From Cupriavidus oxalaticus (GTDB lineage Bacteria; Pseudomonadota; Gammaproteobacteria; Burkholderiales; Burkholderiaceae), in the NCBI RefSeq assembly GCF_004768545.1, contig NZ_CP038634.1, positions 1,364,001-1,428,000 on the forward strand: DNA of 64,000 bases, in the 5' to 3' direction. Every line of letters starts with the position of its first letter. The first letter of the stretch is position 1. Under the pieces are notes generated by a model that searched no databases, was not told where the DNA came from, and worked only from the letters and a program-made list of their open reading frames with translations. This document shows, one piece after another, positions 24,629-35,463 of the stretch. Both the position numbers and the translations under genes were made by a program.

Positions 24629-25585
24629 CTATCGGGAACGCATGAGCTGATACAGCGAGAGCGCCCTGGATGGTGTCTTGGTAATGAGGAAATACGGTCT
24701 CTGAACAGCACCGAAGCCTCGGAAGAAGCGTTCCACCGATTCCAGCATGGAGCCAGAGAAGTCATAGACCTTGGTTACCGTCGAGGCGAACCTGATGGTT
24801 TCCCAAATGCAGTAGCTGCCGGCTCCGGTATTGGATGGCATGTCCCGGTTTGCGCCTCCCATCAGGCCATATGCGCTCTGCTCGTCCCACACGAGATAGG
24901 CGCTGTAGTGAGGCCGTCCCTGCTCATCCTCGACGATAAAGATCCTGCGTTTGCCCCGCTCCTTGCACGCAGCGTCGATTCGCCTCGCGACGTTATCGGA
25001 ATAGCCTCGGCGCCATTTTGGGTCAATGCCGACATTGCGGTTCAGTGGCAGGAATTCATCAATGTTGTCGGTGTGGCGCACGCGAAGATTGAAGCGGTCG
25101 CTTGCTTTCCGGATGTCCTGTTTCACCGTGGGTTGCATGGCGCTCCAAAGCGATGTCTCGTCACTGAGGTCCGGAAGAATGTAGGTATATCTCGTGGTCT
25201 GCCGATAGCCTTTCCAGAAGAAGGGCAGCCAGTTGGTATTGTTGTAGTCCCAGGCCTGCACGAAATGGTCGAACCTCGGCAGTTGTTCGATCAGATTCGT
25301 CATCAACTCCTTCTGTTGGCTCAGTAATTTTGTCGGCTTTGCATCCTTGCACGCGAGCCATGGTCCCAATCCGTTTCCGGCGGGAGGCTGGGTAAGGATG
25401 ACAAAGCCATACCTTGTCTTCTTGACGTAGGGCATGGCTGCTATTACCTTTCCTGCCCGCTCCACCAGGGCCACGCTCCAGCGGTCGGCCCCGACCGTCG
25501 CGTCAAGCCACCAGGCCCGGCTGGACAGCGGGATTGAAAGTTCGGTCTCGCAGAGCTCCCTGTATTTGCTCTGATTGATGTCCAT
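24629..25585 (-). CDS. FemAB/GNAT-like acyltransferase, copy 1
   Basis: The 318-aa protein is a double-GNAT-fold transferase of the FemAB-like group found in polysaccharide loci. Its second domain has KQDIRKASDRFNLRVRH, a LMGG strand and a C-terminal YDFSGSMLESVERFFRGFG block. That last block is the counterpart of the 'F..G.d..v..FK..FG' motif of FemX-type enzymes. FemAB proteins usually move an aminoacyl group from tRNA to an amine; the EPS branch has no settled donor. It is clearly paralogous to 34325-35446 (AWWLDATxGxxxWSVALVER, RFDHFxQxWD, FRGFGA/FRAFGA). The start used is ATG 25585 with GAGG close upstream. It lies 73 bp behind Wzy. Donor and acceptor are unknown. Confidence 0.85.
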   Translation of the reverse strand: MDINQSKYRELCETELSIPLSSRAWWLDATVGADRWSVALVERAGKVIAAMPYVKKTRYGFVILTQPPAGNGLGPWLACKDAKPTKLLSQQKELMTNLIEQLPRFDHFVQAWDYNNTNWLPFFWKGYRQTTRYTYILPDLSDETSLWSAMQPTVKQDIRKASDRFNLRVRHTDNIDEFLPLNRNVGIDPKWRRGYSDNVARRIDAACKERGKRRIFIVEDEQGRPHYSAYLVWDEQSAYGLMGGANRDMPSNTGAGSYCIWETIRFASTVTKVYDFSGSMLESVERFFRGFGAVQRPYFLITKTPSRALSLYQLMRSR

Positions 25586-25658
25586 ACGCCTCAATCATCG
25601 ATGAATATCAGTTGCCGCTGTACAGGCCTTGCCTGGTGACCAGACTGGCGGATACCTG

Positions 25659-26888
25659 TCAGGATCGCGCAGCTTGCTGACCTGGGCACTGCGCAAGCGC
25701 AGGCCGGCTGCCCGCCCGCTCGCGCTTGCGCAGTGCGCAGGCCATCGCGCCCCATGCCAAGGCGAAAATCGGGTCGTTGACGGATTTGGCGGTGGCCGCC
25801 AAGGTCACGGTATAGACGCTGAATGCCAGCGCGAGCGCAACTTCCGGATTCGCGGCGTAGCCCTTCCTGGCCAGCCTGGCTGATTGCACCAATGCATAGC
25901 CGAGCAAGAGTACGAAGCCCAGGAAGCCCACCAGCCCGAAGCTGACCCACGCGGAGAGCGCGTTGTGCGCGTAGCTCCCGATCTCGCCGAGATACAACTG
26001 GGAAGCGTAGCTGCCGAGCAGCGGATGCTCTGCGATTGTCCTGACCGCGTACTGCTGCAATTCGTTTCTTGCCTGATAGGAAGTCGATTCCCTGATCTCC
26101 AGAAGCTGGAGGATGCGCGAGCTGCCTTCGAAGACCTGGAAGCTGACAGCCAGATAGGCGAGTCCGGCTATGCCAAGCGGAACCCAGACCAGCGTGGTCC
26201 GCGATGCGCCGTCCCGAAGCCCGAAGAGAACTGCGGCTACGACGAGGAAGGCCATGAACTCGCTGCGCGCCCCGAGCAGGAACAACAGCGGTACGGCAAT
26301 CACTACCACCAGTGCGGCACGCAATCCGCGATGCAATGCGAGCGCTGCCAGGGCGGCAATGGCGGCAGAACGGGCCAATCCCTGATAGCCGGAAACCCGC
26401 ACGGCGTCACCGGCAATCTTCTCTGTATCGTAGAACTGGCCATTCGAGTTCCACGCGGCGATGGCCAGGAATACGGGCAGTGAAATAGATATTATCCAAC
26501 GCAGCCACTTCTCGTTCAGATCGAGGTTCCTTACCGACATGTAGACCACCAGCCACATGAGTATCGTGCTGAGGTTATACATATAGAAGTCGAAGGACTC
26601 CTGCACTCCTGTACCAAGCAGGTAGTGCAGGCTTGACCATGCCAGGACAAAGAGCACATACAGAACGAAAGCACGATCGATAAACAGAGTCGGCTCGCGC
26701 CCGCGTACCAGTGCACCGAAACCGAAAATCACCAGCGGGATGCCGAGGACTACCGACATGGGGCCGAAGAAGCCACCCAGCACCGGCGGAAAAAAGGCGC
26801 CGGCCACCGCGGTGTGGTAGTAGAAATAGCCCGGAAACAGCGTGAGGAAGACTACGCTGCCAAAGAGCGAGAGGTTGCCGTGCTTCAT
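25659..26888 (-). CDS. O-antigen/EPS polymerase (Wzy) family protein
   Basis: The 409-aa inner-membrane protein has about ten membrane helices and a long periplasmic loop after residue 270. Family features are GARSEFMAFLVVAAVLFG and the loop ending SYAHNALSAWVSFGLVGF, whose His-Asn is typical of Wzy/WaaL proteins. It polymerises lipid-linked repeat units at the periplasmic face, together with Wzx at 28356-29840 and Wzc. The ATG at 26888 starts directly with a helix. Its 5' region holds copy B of the TGATTAGATG motif 158 bp upstream. Confidence 0.88.
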   Translation of the reverse strand: MKHGNLSLFGSVVFLTLFPGYFYYHTAVAGAFFPPVLGGFFGPMSVVLGIPLVIFGFGALVRGREPTLFIDRAFVLYVLFVLAWSSLHYLLGTGVQESFDFYMYNLSTILMWLVVYMSVRNLDLNEKWLRWIISISLPVFLAIAAWNSNGQFYDTEKIAGDAVRVSGYQGLARSAAIAALAALALHRGLRAALVVVIAVPLLFLLGARSEFMAFLVVAAVLFGLRDGASRTTLVWVPLGIAGLAYLAVSFQVFEGSSRILQLLEIRESTSYQARNELQQYAVRTIAEHPLLGSYASQLYLGEIGSYAHNALSAWVSFGLVGFLGFVLLLGYALVQSARLARKGYAANPEVALALAFSVYTVTLAATAKSVNDPIFALAWGAMACALRKRERAGSRPALAQCPGQQAARS

Positions 26889-27045
26889 GACCGCTCTGCC
26901 GCCTCCCTGTTAGTCGTCATTGCGGATTCCGGATCGCCGTCCCCTTGCAGTCCATCAGCCAGTGAAAGTCTGCCCCCCAGGCAAGCGGTGGATCTAGCCT
27001 TTCCGGATGCAAGGCTCAGCCACGGATATCCGCTCGCGCTCCATC

Positions 27046-27055
27046 CATCTAATCA
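27046..27055 (-). promoter_or_regulatory. TGATTAGATG motif, copy B
   Basis: On the minus strand it reads ATTTGATTAGATGGATG, 158 bp upstream of the Wzy start and inside a 284-bp gap. It is identical in its ten core bases to copies A and C. Confidence 0.5.
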
Positions 27056-27172
27056 AATTTGCCGCTACTTTGATAGCGCAGTGCGTGAGCCAGCCCACAC
27101 CGGACAATGCGCAAGCCCGAAGCCAAAGCCATTCCTCGGCCGAGTCGCTGAAGCGGCGAACCGGCCACGCAC

Positions 27173-28285
27173 TTAGGCCAGGATCCGCTCGTAGAAATGA
27201 AACAGCTTGTCCTGCTCGTTCGCCCAGTTGTATTTCCTGGTCACGGTGCGGCGGCCGTTCTCGCCCATGCGGCGCGCCTCATCGGGATGCGTCACCAGAT
27301 AGTCGACGGCATTGGCGATTGCCTTCGGATCCAGCGGATCCACGCACAGGCCGCTTTCGCTTTCCTCGACGATTTCGCGCCAGAGCGGAAAATTGGAGGC
27401 AATGGGCGGGATCCCGGCCGCCATGTACTCGAACATCTTCACGGGCAGTGCATCGAGAAAATTGATGAGCGGGTGCAGCGTCACCAGGCCGGCCACCGAC
27501 CGCGCCAGCACGCCCCGCACCCCGTCCCGGTCCAGATAGCCGAGTTCGTTGACGCGGGACCAGCCGCTGGCCGCCCTCACCTCCGATTCCAGTGCCTGGT
27601 CGCCGAACCGGCCGGCCAGATTCAGTCGCGCCGCGGATTGCACCTGCTCGAGCGCCATGACAGTCTCGCGGATACCGCGAGTTGAGCTGATGCTGCCGAC
27701 ATAGCAGATTTCCGCTCGCTTGGATTCCCACTGCACCGGGCCGCCAAGTTCGCCGAGAATCGGGTAATTGTTGATGTCGACGGTGCGAGGATTGATCGGC
27801 AGGAAATTGTCCCTGATAAAGGGGGTAGCCGCGACGATGCCGTCGAATTCGCGACAGGCACGTCTCTCGTATATGGCAAAGGCACCCGCCAGCGCGCGCA
27901 ATCGCCTCGGCCCCAGGTAGGGTTTGCTGAGCAACTGGCGGGGCACGTCCTCATGCGAATCATAGATGACGCGTTTACCCATCTTCTTCAGCTTCAAGCC
28001 AACGGGAATCAGCTCGGGGTCGTGCAGGTGGTAGACGTCGGCATTCAGCGTGAGCGCCCGGCGCAGCACGCGTGTCGTGGTCCGGAAGACGCGGTTTAAG
28101 CGCCCCGCCGAGCCGCCGACATCGGTGATGAAAACCCCGTCCCGGCTTTCATCCCCTTCGCCGTCGGCCACCACCAGCGAGACCCGATAGCCGTTGGCCG
28201 CCAGGCTACGGCAATGCTTGAGGAAGATGCGGTCATCGTAGCGCGGATGAACCGAGGTGAGGTGGGCTACGTTAGCAACTTGCAC
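27173..28285 (-). CDS. Glycosyltransferase family 4
   Basis: The 370-aa enzyme has a GT-B fold. Features are VANVAHLTSVHPRYDDRIFLKHCRS-type N-terminus (first 25 residues), VYHLHDPELIPVG and YDSHEDVPRQLL in the acceptor domain, and EICYVGSISSTRGI and the E-x7-E region near residue 300 in the donor domain. The group is common in EPS loci beside WbpA/WbpB-type genes. The GTG start at 28285 has GGAG six bases upstream. It lies between Wzx and Wzy, so it should add one sugar of the repeat unit. Sugar and linkage are unknown. Confidence 0.9.
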   Translation of the reverse strand: MQVANVAHLTSVHPRYDDRIFLKHCRSLAANGYRVSLVVADGEGDESRDGVFITDVGGSAGRLNRVFRTTTRVLRRALTLNADVYHLHDPELIPVGLKLKKMGKRVIYDSHEDVPRQLLSKPYLGPRRLRALAGAFAIYERRACREFDGIVAATPFIRDNFLPINPRTVDINNYPILGELGGPVQWESKRAEICYVGSISSTRGIRETVMALEQVQSAARLNLAGRFGDQALESEVRAASGWSRVNELGYLDRDGVRGVLARSVAGLVTLHPLINFLDALPVKMFEYMAAGIPPIASNFPLWREIVEESESGLCVDPLDPKAIANAVDYLVTHPDEARRMGENGRRTVTRKYNWANEQDKLFHFYERILA

Positions 28286-28355
28286 TTGAAACTCCGTCTA
28301 CAACGCCACGACATGCATCCGGCACAGAGATGTCTGGTCCGCTAGCGGATCGAGG

Positions 28356-29840
28356 CTACCGTCGTTCATCGTCAGTTCGCGTCGGGCGCAGCGTGCGCCG
28401 CATCCAGAACGCAGACAGGGCCAGGAAGTAAGCGGCAGAAACCAGGGTCCGCCAGTCGGGTTCGCCGCTGAACAGCAGTATCGAAGGCAGTGCCCAGGCG
28501 CAGAAGACCAGCAAGCGCCCCGCATCGTGCGTCACCATTGTCTTGAGCCTCACCCCCACTCGCGACATGAACAGGGTAAGCATCCCGAGATAGGCAACGG
28601 CGCTCACTGCGGAGAAAACGGCAATGCTGGGGTCCGCCGGAACGCTGAATCCGTAACAAACTGCCAGCGTGGCAAGACGAATCGCAAAGGTGCTGAACTG
28701 CGCGATCAGTTCCATCTTCTGCAGTTCCATCACATCAGGGAGGCAGGAGAGCGGCGAGAACTGGAACTGGAAATAGATCCAGGGAGCCATCCAGCGCGCA
28801 TAGTGGCCGGCCATGCGCCACCGTTCGCCGAACACGGCCGCGAACAGGTCCGGCCCGGCGCAAACAAGCAGCACCAGTGCCGGAACGCCGGCATTGGCCA
28901 GCTTCCGGCGCAGCGCCTCGGCCGCCTCGGGCAGGCGACCGGCCCGCATGGCGGCCGGCGCCTGGGCGAAAAAAACACTACCGATCGCCGCGCCGATCAG
29001 TGAGATCGGCGCCGATACCATGCGCAGCGCGAAGGCAAAGTGGCCGACTACGGCAGCGCCGAACAACGCCGAGAAGATCAGCGGCACCAGGTGCACGCCC
29101 GCCACATTGAATGTGGCTGTCCAGGTGGAGTACAGCGGAAAATCCTTGTAGCGGCGCGCAAGGGCCACGATGCGGATCAGCTTCACGTTGCCGCCCCGCC
29201 TGCGGCGGATTTCCCTGATCGCATAGAACAGTCCGCCGGCGCCATGTCCGATTACCGTTCCACCCATCAAGGCCAGGACGCCGAAACCATAGCCGCCCAA
29301 TTGCACCAGGTTTGCGATCACGGACCGCACCAGCCTGGTCTGCGCCAGCTGGCCAAAATACTGCATCCGGACCATCCATCGCTCGATCACAGTGTAGAGG
29401 CCGACCGAAGCAACGCCGAAGGGGAGCAGCCAGAGAGCGCTGGCGTCGATTGACCAGTTAAGGGTCAGGATCAGCGATTCGCCGAAGAACAGCACGCCGA
29501 GCGCGCAAAGCGCGCTGGTCGTCGCCACGCACAGCAGGCATAAGGCCACCAGGTTCTCGGCATCGCGATCGCTGGCGGGCAGGGCGATCGACAAGTCATA
29601 GCGCAGGCAGGCGACAACGCCGAAGAACGCGAGCAGGCCCGCGAAGACCGCCACGGCGCCAAAATCCTGCGGAGAATAGAGGCGCGTCAGAACTGGCGAG
29701 ACCGCCAGCGTAAGTATCTGCGCGGCGGCCTGCCCGCTGACCAGCACGCCAATGCTTCTGCCGACACGGGGTTTCTCCGCCGTGCCGGGGTCCACGGCGA
29801 GCGCCTGCTTGTTCAAGGCACGACTCGCTCTGGCTGGCAC
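28356..29840 (-). CDS. Lipid-linked repeat-unit flippase (Wzx family)
   Basis: The 494-aa inner-membrane protein has about 12 to 14 helices in the MATE/MOP flippase pattern. The start is SIGVLVSGQAAAQILTLAVS followed by PVLTRLYSPQDFGAVAVF, a typical Wzx opening. It would move the undecaprenyl-linked repeat unit to the periplasmic face. The GTG at 29840 makes the gene overlap the aminotransferase gene by 28 bp; a later GTG start is possible. It belongs to the minus-strand run from the UDP-GlcNAc dehydrogenase (33850) downwards. Confidence 0.92.
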   Translation of the reverse strand: MPARASRALNKQALAVDPGTAEKPRVGRSIGVLVSGQAAAQILTLAVSPVLTRLYSPQDFGAVAVFAGLLAFFGVVACLRYDLSIALPASDRDAENLVALCLLCVATTSALCALGVLFFGESLILTLNWSIDASALWLLPFGVASVGLYTVIERWMVRMQYFGQLAQTRLVRSVIANLVQLGGYGFGVLALMGGTVIGHGAGGLFYAIREIRRRRGGNVKLIRIVALARRYKDFPLYSTWTATFNVAGVHLVPLIFSALFGAAVVGHFAFALRMVSAPISLIGAAIGSVFFAQAPAAMRAGRLPEAAEALRRKLANAGVPALVLLVCAGPDLFAAVFGERWRMAGHYARWMAPWIYFQFQFSPLSCLPDVMELQKMELIAQFSTFAIRLATLAVCYGFSVPADPSIAVFSAVSAVAYLGMLTLFMSRVGVRLKTMVTHDAGRLLVFCAWALPSILLFSGEPDWRTLVSAAYFLALSAFWMRRTLRPTRTDDERR

Positions 29841-30928
29841 ATGGCATGTCGGAGAATCACTGAACAGATAGCCTGCTGGCTTGCCATGTCGAGGTACGGA
29901 TGCATCGGCAGGCTCAACACCTCACGCGCCAGCGCGTCGCCGACCGGCAGGCGGGCCTCGCAGGCGGCTACTGCGGGCTGCCGGTTCAGCGGCAACGGAT
30001 AGTGCACGACAGTGGGGATTCCGGTGGCTTTCAGCACATCCTGCAAGGAATCGCGATCCGGGACACGGATGGTGTACTGTGCCCATACGCTGAGGTTGTG
30101 GGGTTCGACATGCGGCGTGGCCTCGAACCCCCCCTGGCGCAGCAGTTCTCCGTACCGCGCCGCCACTTGCTGGCGTAGCTCGACCTCCTCATCGAAGATC
30201 GTCAGCTTTGCCAGCAGGATGGCCGCCTGCAATGTATCCAGGCGACTGTTCACGCCAACGCGGACATGGTGGTAGCGCCGGTCCTGGCCATGACGGGCGA
30301 TCTGGCGCATCGCCTTGGCCAGGTCTTCGTCGTTGGTGAAGATCGCTCCGCCGTCCCCGTAACAGCCTAGTGGCTTGCTGGGAAAGAAGCTGGTACAGGC
30401 AATCGTGGACAGATTGCAGCTACTGCGGCCCTTGTAGGTGGCACCGAAGCTCTGCGCAGCGTCCTCGATGACCGGCAAGCCGTGGCGCGCGGCAATGGCA
30501 TTGATGATGTCGAAATCGGCACACTGTCCATACAGGCTGACCGGGATGATGGCCCTTGTGTGGTCGGTGATCGCCGCCTCGAGCGCCGCGGGATCCAGGT
30601 TGCAGGTGCGCGGATCCACGTCCGCATAGACCGGCTTCGCTCCCAGCAAGGCGACGGTCTCAGCGGTGGCAATATAGGTAAAGCCGGGCATGACGACCTC
30701 ATCGCCGGGCCCGATGCCCAGCGCCATCAGGGCAATCTGCAGTGCGTCCGTGCCGTTGGCACAACTGATGCAGTACCGGGTGCCGGTATCGTGCGCAAGC
30801 CGCTGCTCCAGCTCCTCGACCTCCGGACCGAGAATGTACTGGCCGTGCGCCAGCACGCGCTGGATGCCGGTGTCAATCCTGTGCTTGATGCGGGCTTGCT
30901 GCGCTTTGAGGTCGATGAACTCGATCAT
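29813..30928 (-). CDS. wbpE: DegT/DnrJ/EryC1 aminotransferase, WbpE-like
   Basis: The 371-aa PLP enzyme puts an amino group on C3 of a UDP-3-keto-uronic acid, using glutamate. The N-terminus IEFIDLKAQQARIKHRID, the substrate loop GTDALQIALMALGIGPGDEV, the IEDAAQSFGATYKGR stretch and the PLP lysine in FFPSKPLGCYGDGG are all present. The gene sits in the order dehydrogenase, oxidoreductase, acetyltransferase, aminotransferase, which is the wbpA-B-D-E set of Pseudomonas aeruginosa. The product would be UDP-GlcNAc3NA. AGGAA stands seven bases before the ATG. The symbol is given for similarity in sequence and context. Confidence 0.9.
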   Translation of the reverse strand: MIEFIDLKAQQARIKHRIDTGIQRVLAHGQYILGPEVEELEQRLAHDTGTRYCISCANGTDALQIALMALGIGPGDEVVMPGFTYIATAETVALLGAKPVYADVDPRTCNLDPAALEAAITDHTRAIIPVSLYGQCADFDIINAIAARHGLPVIEDAAQSFGATYKGRSSCNLSTIACTSFFPSKPLGCYGDGGAIFTNDEDLAKAMRQIARHGQDRRYHHVRVGVNSRLDTLQAAILLAKLTIFDEEVELRQQVAARYGELLRQGGFEATPHVEPHNLSVWAQYTIRVPDRDSLQDVLKATGIPTVVHYPLPLNRQPAVAACEARLPVGDALAREVLSLPMHPYLDMASQQAICSVILRHAMCQPERVVP

Positions 30929-30975
30929 GGCTGATTTCCTGTGCAGACGGCATGCGGAGGGGACTGGTCACTGCC

Positions 30976-31557
30976 TCAGTCTGCGGCCTTGCGCAGTGTT
31001 GCGCCGTCCAGGACGTAGCGCTGCCCGCTATTCCGGCAGACGGCCTCGCCCTCGCCGCGCACTGGCAGGTCAAGCTGCTCGCCGAATTCGCTCATCCAGC
31101 CGACCTGCCGTGCGGGAACGCCGACCATCAGCGCATAGGCAGGTACGTCCTTGTTGACAACGGCGCCTGCGCCGACGAACGCATATTCGCCGATAACGAC
31201 GCCGCAGACGATGGTGCAATTGGCGCCCAGGGTCGCGCCCCGCTTCACCAGCGTGTCGCGGTACTCGTTCTTGCGCTCGATCAGCGAGCGAGGGTTGTAG
31301 ACATTGGTGAACACCATGCTGGGGCCGCAGAAAACGCCGTCCTCCAGCGTGACGTTATCGTAGACGGAGACGTTGTTCTGCACCTTGACGTGGTCGCCGA
31401 TGACGACGCGGTTACCGACGAACACGTTCTGGCCGAGCGAGCAATGCCTGCCGATGCGCGCACCGGCACAGACATGGACAAAATGCCAGACGCGCGATCC
31501 TTCGCCGATCTGGGCTCCCGCGTCGACGATGGCCGATGGGTGTACCTGGTCCGTCAT
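30976..31557 (-). CDS. wbpD: UDP-GlcNAc3NA N-acetyltransferase, WbpD-like
   Basis: The 193-aa enzyme is a left-handed beta-helix trimer that acetylates the 3-amino group with acetyl-CoA to form UDP-GlcNAc3NAcA. Hexapeptide repeats run from [20 protein letters not shown] to about residue 150, with the [14 protein letters not shown] loop typical of WbpD. The ATG at 31557 has GAGG five bases upstream. A TTG earlier would overlap the wbpB stop. It sits 47 bp before the wbpE-like gene. No WbpI-type 2-epimerase follows in this window, so the pathway may stop at the gluco form. Confidence 0.9.
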   Translation of the reverse strand: MTDQVHPSAIVDAGAQIGEGSRVWHFVHVCAGARIGRHCSLGQNVFVGNRVVIGDHVKVQNNVSVYDNVTLEDGVFCGPSMVFTNVYNPRSLIERKNEYRDTLVKRGATLGANCTIVCGVVIGEYAFVGAGAVVNKDVPAYALMVGVPARQVGWMSEFGEQLDLPVRGEGEAVCRNSGQRYVLDGATLRKAAD

Positions 31558-31564
31558 CACAGCC

Positions 31565-32533
<969 letters not shown>

Positions 32534-33850
32534 TCAGGCCTTGACAACATTCGCGTATGACGCGCGATACTTTCCGCGGCTGTCGACGAGGAGCTTCGCA
32601 TGCTGGCGGATGAGAAGATAGTCGAAGGCGTCGTGATCGGTGGCCAGCACCACGGCGTCGAAGCCGCAGAGCGATTCGCCGTCGAGCGGCACGCTCGACA
32701 GCTCGAAATAGTGCTCGCGCATTTTCGGAAACACCGGGACGTGCGGGTCGCTGTATGCGACCGTCGCGCCGCGTGCGCGAATCTGTTCCATGATCTCGAC
32801 CGAGGGCGACTCGCGCATGTCATCGACGTTTTTCTTATAGGCAATGCCCAGCACCAGCACCCGGCAGCCTTTGAGTGCCTTGCCCTGCTGGTTCAGTCCG
32901 TCCACCAGCCGGCTGACCACGTACTCCGGCATGGCCTTGTTGACTTCGCCGGACAATTCGATGAAGCGGGTGTGCAAGCCGTATTCGCGCGCCTTCCAGG
33001 TAAGGTAGAAGGGATCGATGGGGATGCAATGCCCGCCCAGGCCCGGCCCGGGATAGTAAGGGGTGAAACCGAATGGCTTGGTTGAAGCGGCGTCGACCAC
33101 TTCGAAGATATCGATGCCCATCCGCGTGGCCACGATCTTCATTTCGTTGACCAGGCCGATGTTCACCGCACGATGGATGTTCTCGAGCAGCTTGGTCATC
33201 TCGGCGGCCTTGGTCGAGCTGACCGGCACCACGCGGTCGATCGCCACTTCGTACAGCGCCATACCGACCTCGCGGCAGACCGGCGTCTGGCCACCGACGA
33301 TCTTGGGAATGCTGCGCGTTTCGAATTTGCCATTGCCCGGGTCTTCGCGCTCCGGCGAATAGACCAGGAAGATGTCGCCGCCCACCTCAAGCCCGCCTTC
33401 CTGCATGCGAGGCAGCAGTTCCTCCTCGGTCGTGCCGGGGTAGGTGGTGCTTTCCAGCGACACCACCTGTCCGGCGCGCAGGTACTTCTTGATGGCGTCC
33501 GCGGTGTTGATGACAAAGCTCATGTCGGGTTCACGATGCTTGTTGAGCGGCGTCGGCACGCACAGGATGATGGCATCGCACTCTCCGGCACGCTCGAAAT
33601 CCGTAGTGGCCTCGAACCCGGTCTCGCGGGCACGGGCGATGCTGCGTGCGGGAATATGCTCGATATAGCTCTGGCCGGCGTTGAGCTTGGCAACCTTGCC
33701 CTCGTCGATGTCGATACCCAACACACGGAAACCGATTGCGCAGTAGCGCAGCATCAGGGGCAGCCCGACATAGCCCAGGCCGACGATGCCGATAATGGAC
33801 TCCCTGTTCTTGATCCGTTCGATGAGATCTTTGGCGATTGGGCTCGACAT
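32534..33850 (-). CDS. wbpA: UDP-N-acetylglucosamine 6-dehydrogenase, WbpA-like
   Basis: The 438-aa enzyme oxidises C6 of UDP-GlcNAc twice to give UDP-GlcNAcA, with NAD+. It has a Rossmann start ([18 protein letters not shown]), the central [13 protein letters not shown] helix, the catalytic Cys in [12 protein letters not shown] and a C-terminal UDP-binding domain ([18 protein letters not shown]). ATG 33850 begins the domain; the open frame continues to 34006 without features. It heads the run wbpA-wbpB-wbpD-wbpE-wzx, so it supplies the uronic sugar of the repeat unit. Confidence 0.95.
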   Translation of the reverse strand: MSSPIAKDLIERIKNRESIIGIVGLGYVGLPLMLRYCAIGFRVLGIDIDEGKVAKLNAGQSYIEHIPARSIARARETGFEATTDFERAGECDAIILCVPTPLNKHREPDMSFVINTADAIKKYLRAGQVVSLESTTYPGTTEEELLPRMQEGGLEVGGDIFLVYSPEREDPGNGKFETRSIPKIVGGQTPVCREVGMALYEVAIDRVVPVSSTKAAEMTKLLENIHRAVNIGLVNEMKIVATRMGIDIFEVVDAASTKPFGFTPYYPGPGLGGHCIPIDPFYLTWKAREYGLHTRFIELSGEVNKAMPEYVVSRLVDGLNQQGKALKGCRVLVLGIAYKKNVDDMRESPSVEIMEQIRARGATVAYSDPHVPVFPKMREHYFELSSVPLDGESLCGFDAVVLATDHDAFDYLLIRQHAKLLVDSRGKYRASYANVVKA

Positions 33851-34324
33851 GATGGAATCAGAAGGTTTGTGGTTGAAGCCGATCGAATCGGACTGACTTG
33901 CGAGGTGACAGCGCTGAACTGATGAACCGTGCTCCGATTGTAGAAATTCGCCGACCGCCGGATATGTGGGCATTGTTGTCACCCACACACATTGCTGCAC
34001 ATACACCTGCGATCGGGCGCGTCCCAGCGCCGGTACTCGTCGCGGCGTGCCGGGGAGCCTTCAGACTAGCGATTGGCAATTGAAGGAAACATCGTTCCAA
34101 CGGGTATCGTCCATTCGACTGAGGCCGTACCACGCCATCGCGCGTGCGGTGCGCGACAGGCCAGCAATGTGCGAAACCGCACGGATGCTGGCAAGGTGGC
34201 ATTCCCGGAATGCGAGCAATGGGGGATCGGAGCTGCCGCGAATCCACGCGCAGCTGCTACGGATCGGCGCGACCTGAGCGCAACGCGCGTCGACGCAATA
34301 GGCACTGCCACAACAAGCAATCCC
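33851..34324. other. Intergenic region upstream of wbpA
   Basis: In these 474 bp I see a 15-bp perfect palindrome, GCATTCC-C-GGAATGC (34199-34213), which could be an operator for the wbpA operon about 350 bp away. There is no supported gene and no TGATTAGATG motif. The promoter of the wbp operon must lie here. Confidence 0.45.
34199..34213. promoter_or_regulatory. 15-bp palindrome upstream of the wbpA operon
   Basis: GCATTCC and GGAATGC form perfect arms around one C. It lies in the long spacer between the FemAB-like gene and wbpA. It is a candidate dimer-binding site; the regulator is unknown. Confidence 0.3.
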
Positions 34325-35446
34325 TCAGGGATTGAGGAGCGAACGCAGGTACAGGTATGTCAGCAGGATGCGCGAGGGGGTCTTCTGGATAAAGAAGTAA
34401 GGCTGCTGTCTGGCGCCGAATGCCCTGAAAAAGCGCTCGACCGGCTCCAGCATCGACCCTTCGAAGTCAAACGTGCGCGCCACGCCCGAGGCGTAGCGGA
34501 TTGCTTCCCACATGCACAAGCTGGTCGCGCCACTGGTCCGGAGCAATGGATCTGAGCCTCCCATCAGGTAATAGGCGACTCGCCCGTCCCAGACCAGATA
34601 GACGCCGGCATGACGACGGCCTTCCTTATCCACGGCAATGAAGAACTTGCGTGCGCCTCGCGCCGCACACGCGGCGTCAAGGCGGCGCACGAAGTCGTCC
34701 GTGTAGGGTATTGCCATGCGCTGCCGGGAGAAGACCTGCCGGTTCAGCTTGATGAACTCGTCGATGCCAAGGTCGTCGCGCACCTGAAGACCATGGCGGG
34801 AGCCCGCCTTGCGGATTTCGGCTCGGATGTTGTGCTGCATGCCATTCCAGAGCGCTTCCGGATCCGACAGGTCATCGAATACGTAGGTGTACTTGGTGGT
34901 CTGACGGAACCCCTTCCAGGCAAAGGGCAGCCAATTGGTCTGGCCGGGATCCCAGTGCTGCTGGAAATGGTCAAACCGCGGGAGCTGCCCGATCAGATCG
35001 TCCATCAACTCCTTCTGCTGGCCCAGCACTCTCGCCGGCTTGCCATCCATCGGGGCCAGCCACGGTCCGGACATCTTGGCCAGTGCCGGCTGGGCAATGA
35101 CTGAAAACCCGTACATGCGCCGGGGGGCGTAGGGCAGGCTTGCGACTATCTGACCGCCGCGCTCGACCAGCGCTACGCTCCAGTTCCCGGGGCCGGCGGT
35201 GGCGTCCAGCCACCACGCCTGACTAAATAGCGGAATATTCGCAGTATTGCAGAGCTGGCGGTAGCGGGCTTGTGCCGCGTTACCCGCAACCTCCGTGTCA
35301 GCGACCTGCCTGACGGGAGCAGTGGCTCCGCTCGCCGCTGGAGCATTTAGTCCGGGGTGGTGGTCAGCATCCCCTTGACGGCTGGGGTCGGAAGTCGGCC
35401 GCACCAGGTCCGTCGCGGCACTGGCAATCCCATTCGCGCTGTTCAT
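34325..35446 (-). CDS. FemAB/GNAT-like acyltransferase, copy 2
   Basis: The 373-aa protein has an Ala-rich, probably flexible N-terminus (about 1-55) followed by a double-GNAT fold paralogous to copy 1. Shared blocks include the AWWLDATAGPGNWSVALVER stretch, RFDHFQQHWD, EIRKAGSRHGLQVR and FDFEGSMLEPVERFFRAFGA. The ATG at 35446 has AAGGA close upstream, 17 bp after the stop of an ATP-grasp gene. The two are therefore one operon, which is suggestive because ATP-grasp ligases make amide bonds and FemAB enzymes transfer aminoacyl groups. The donor (tRNA, carrier protein or CoA) and the acceptor are unknown. Confidence 0.85.
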   Translation of the reverse strand: MNSANGIASAATDLVRPTSDPSRQGDADHHPGLNAPAASGATAPVRQVADTEVAGNAAQARYRQLCNTANIPLFSQAWWLDATAGPGNWSVALVERGGQIVASLPYAPRRMYGFSVIAQPALAKMSGPWLAPMDGKPARVLGQQKELMDDLIGQLPRFDHFQQHWDPGQTNWLPFAWKGFRQTTKYTYVFDDLSDPEALWNGMQHNIRAEIRKAGSRHGLQVRDDLGIDEFIKLNRQVFSRQRMAIPYTDDFVRRLDAACAARGARKFFIAVDKEGRRHAGVYLVWDGRVAYYLMGGSDPLLRTSGATSLCMWEAIRYASGVARTFDFEGSMLEPVERFFRAFGARQQPYFFIQKTPSRILLTYLYLRSLLNP

Positions 35447-35463
35447 CGATTCCTTCCATGCCG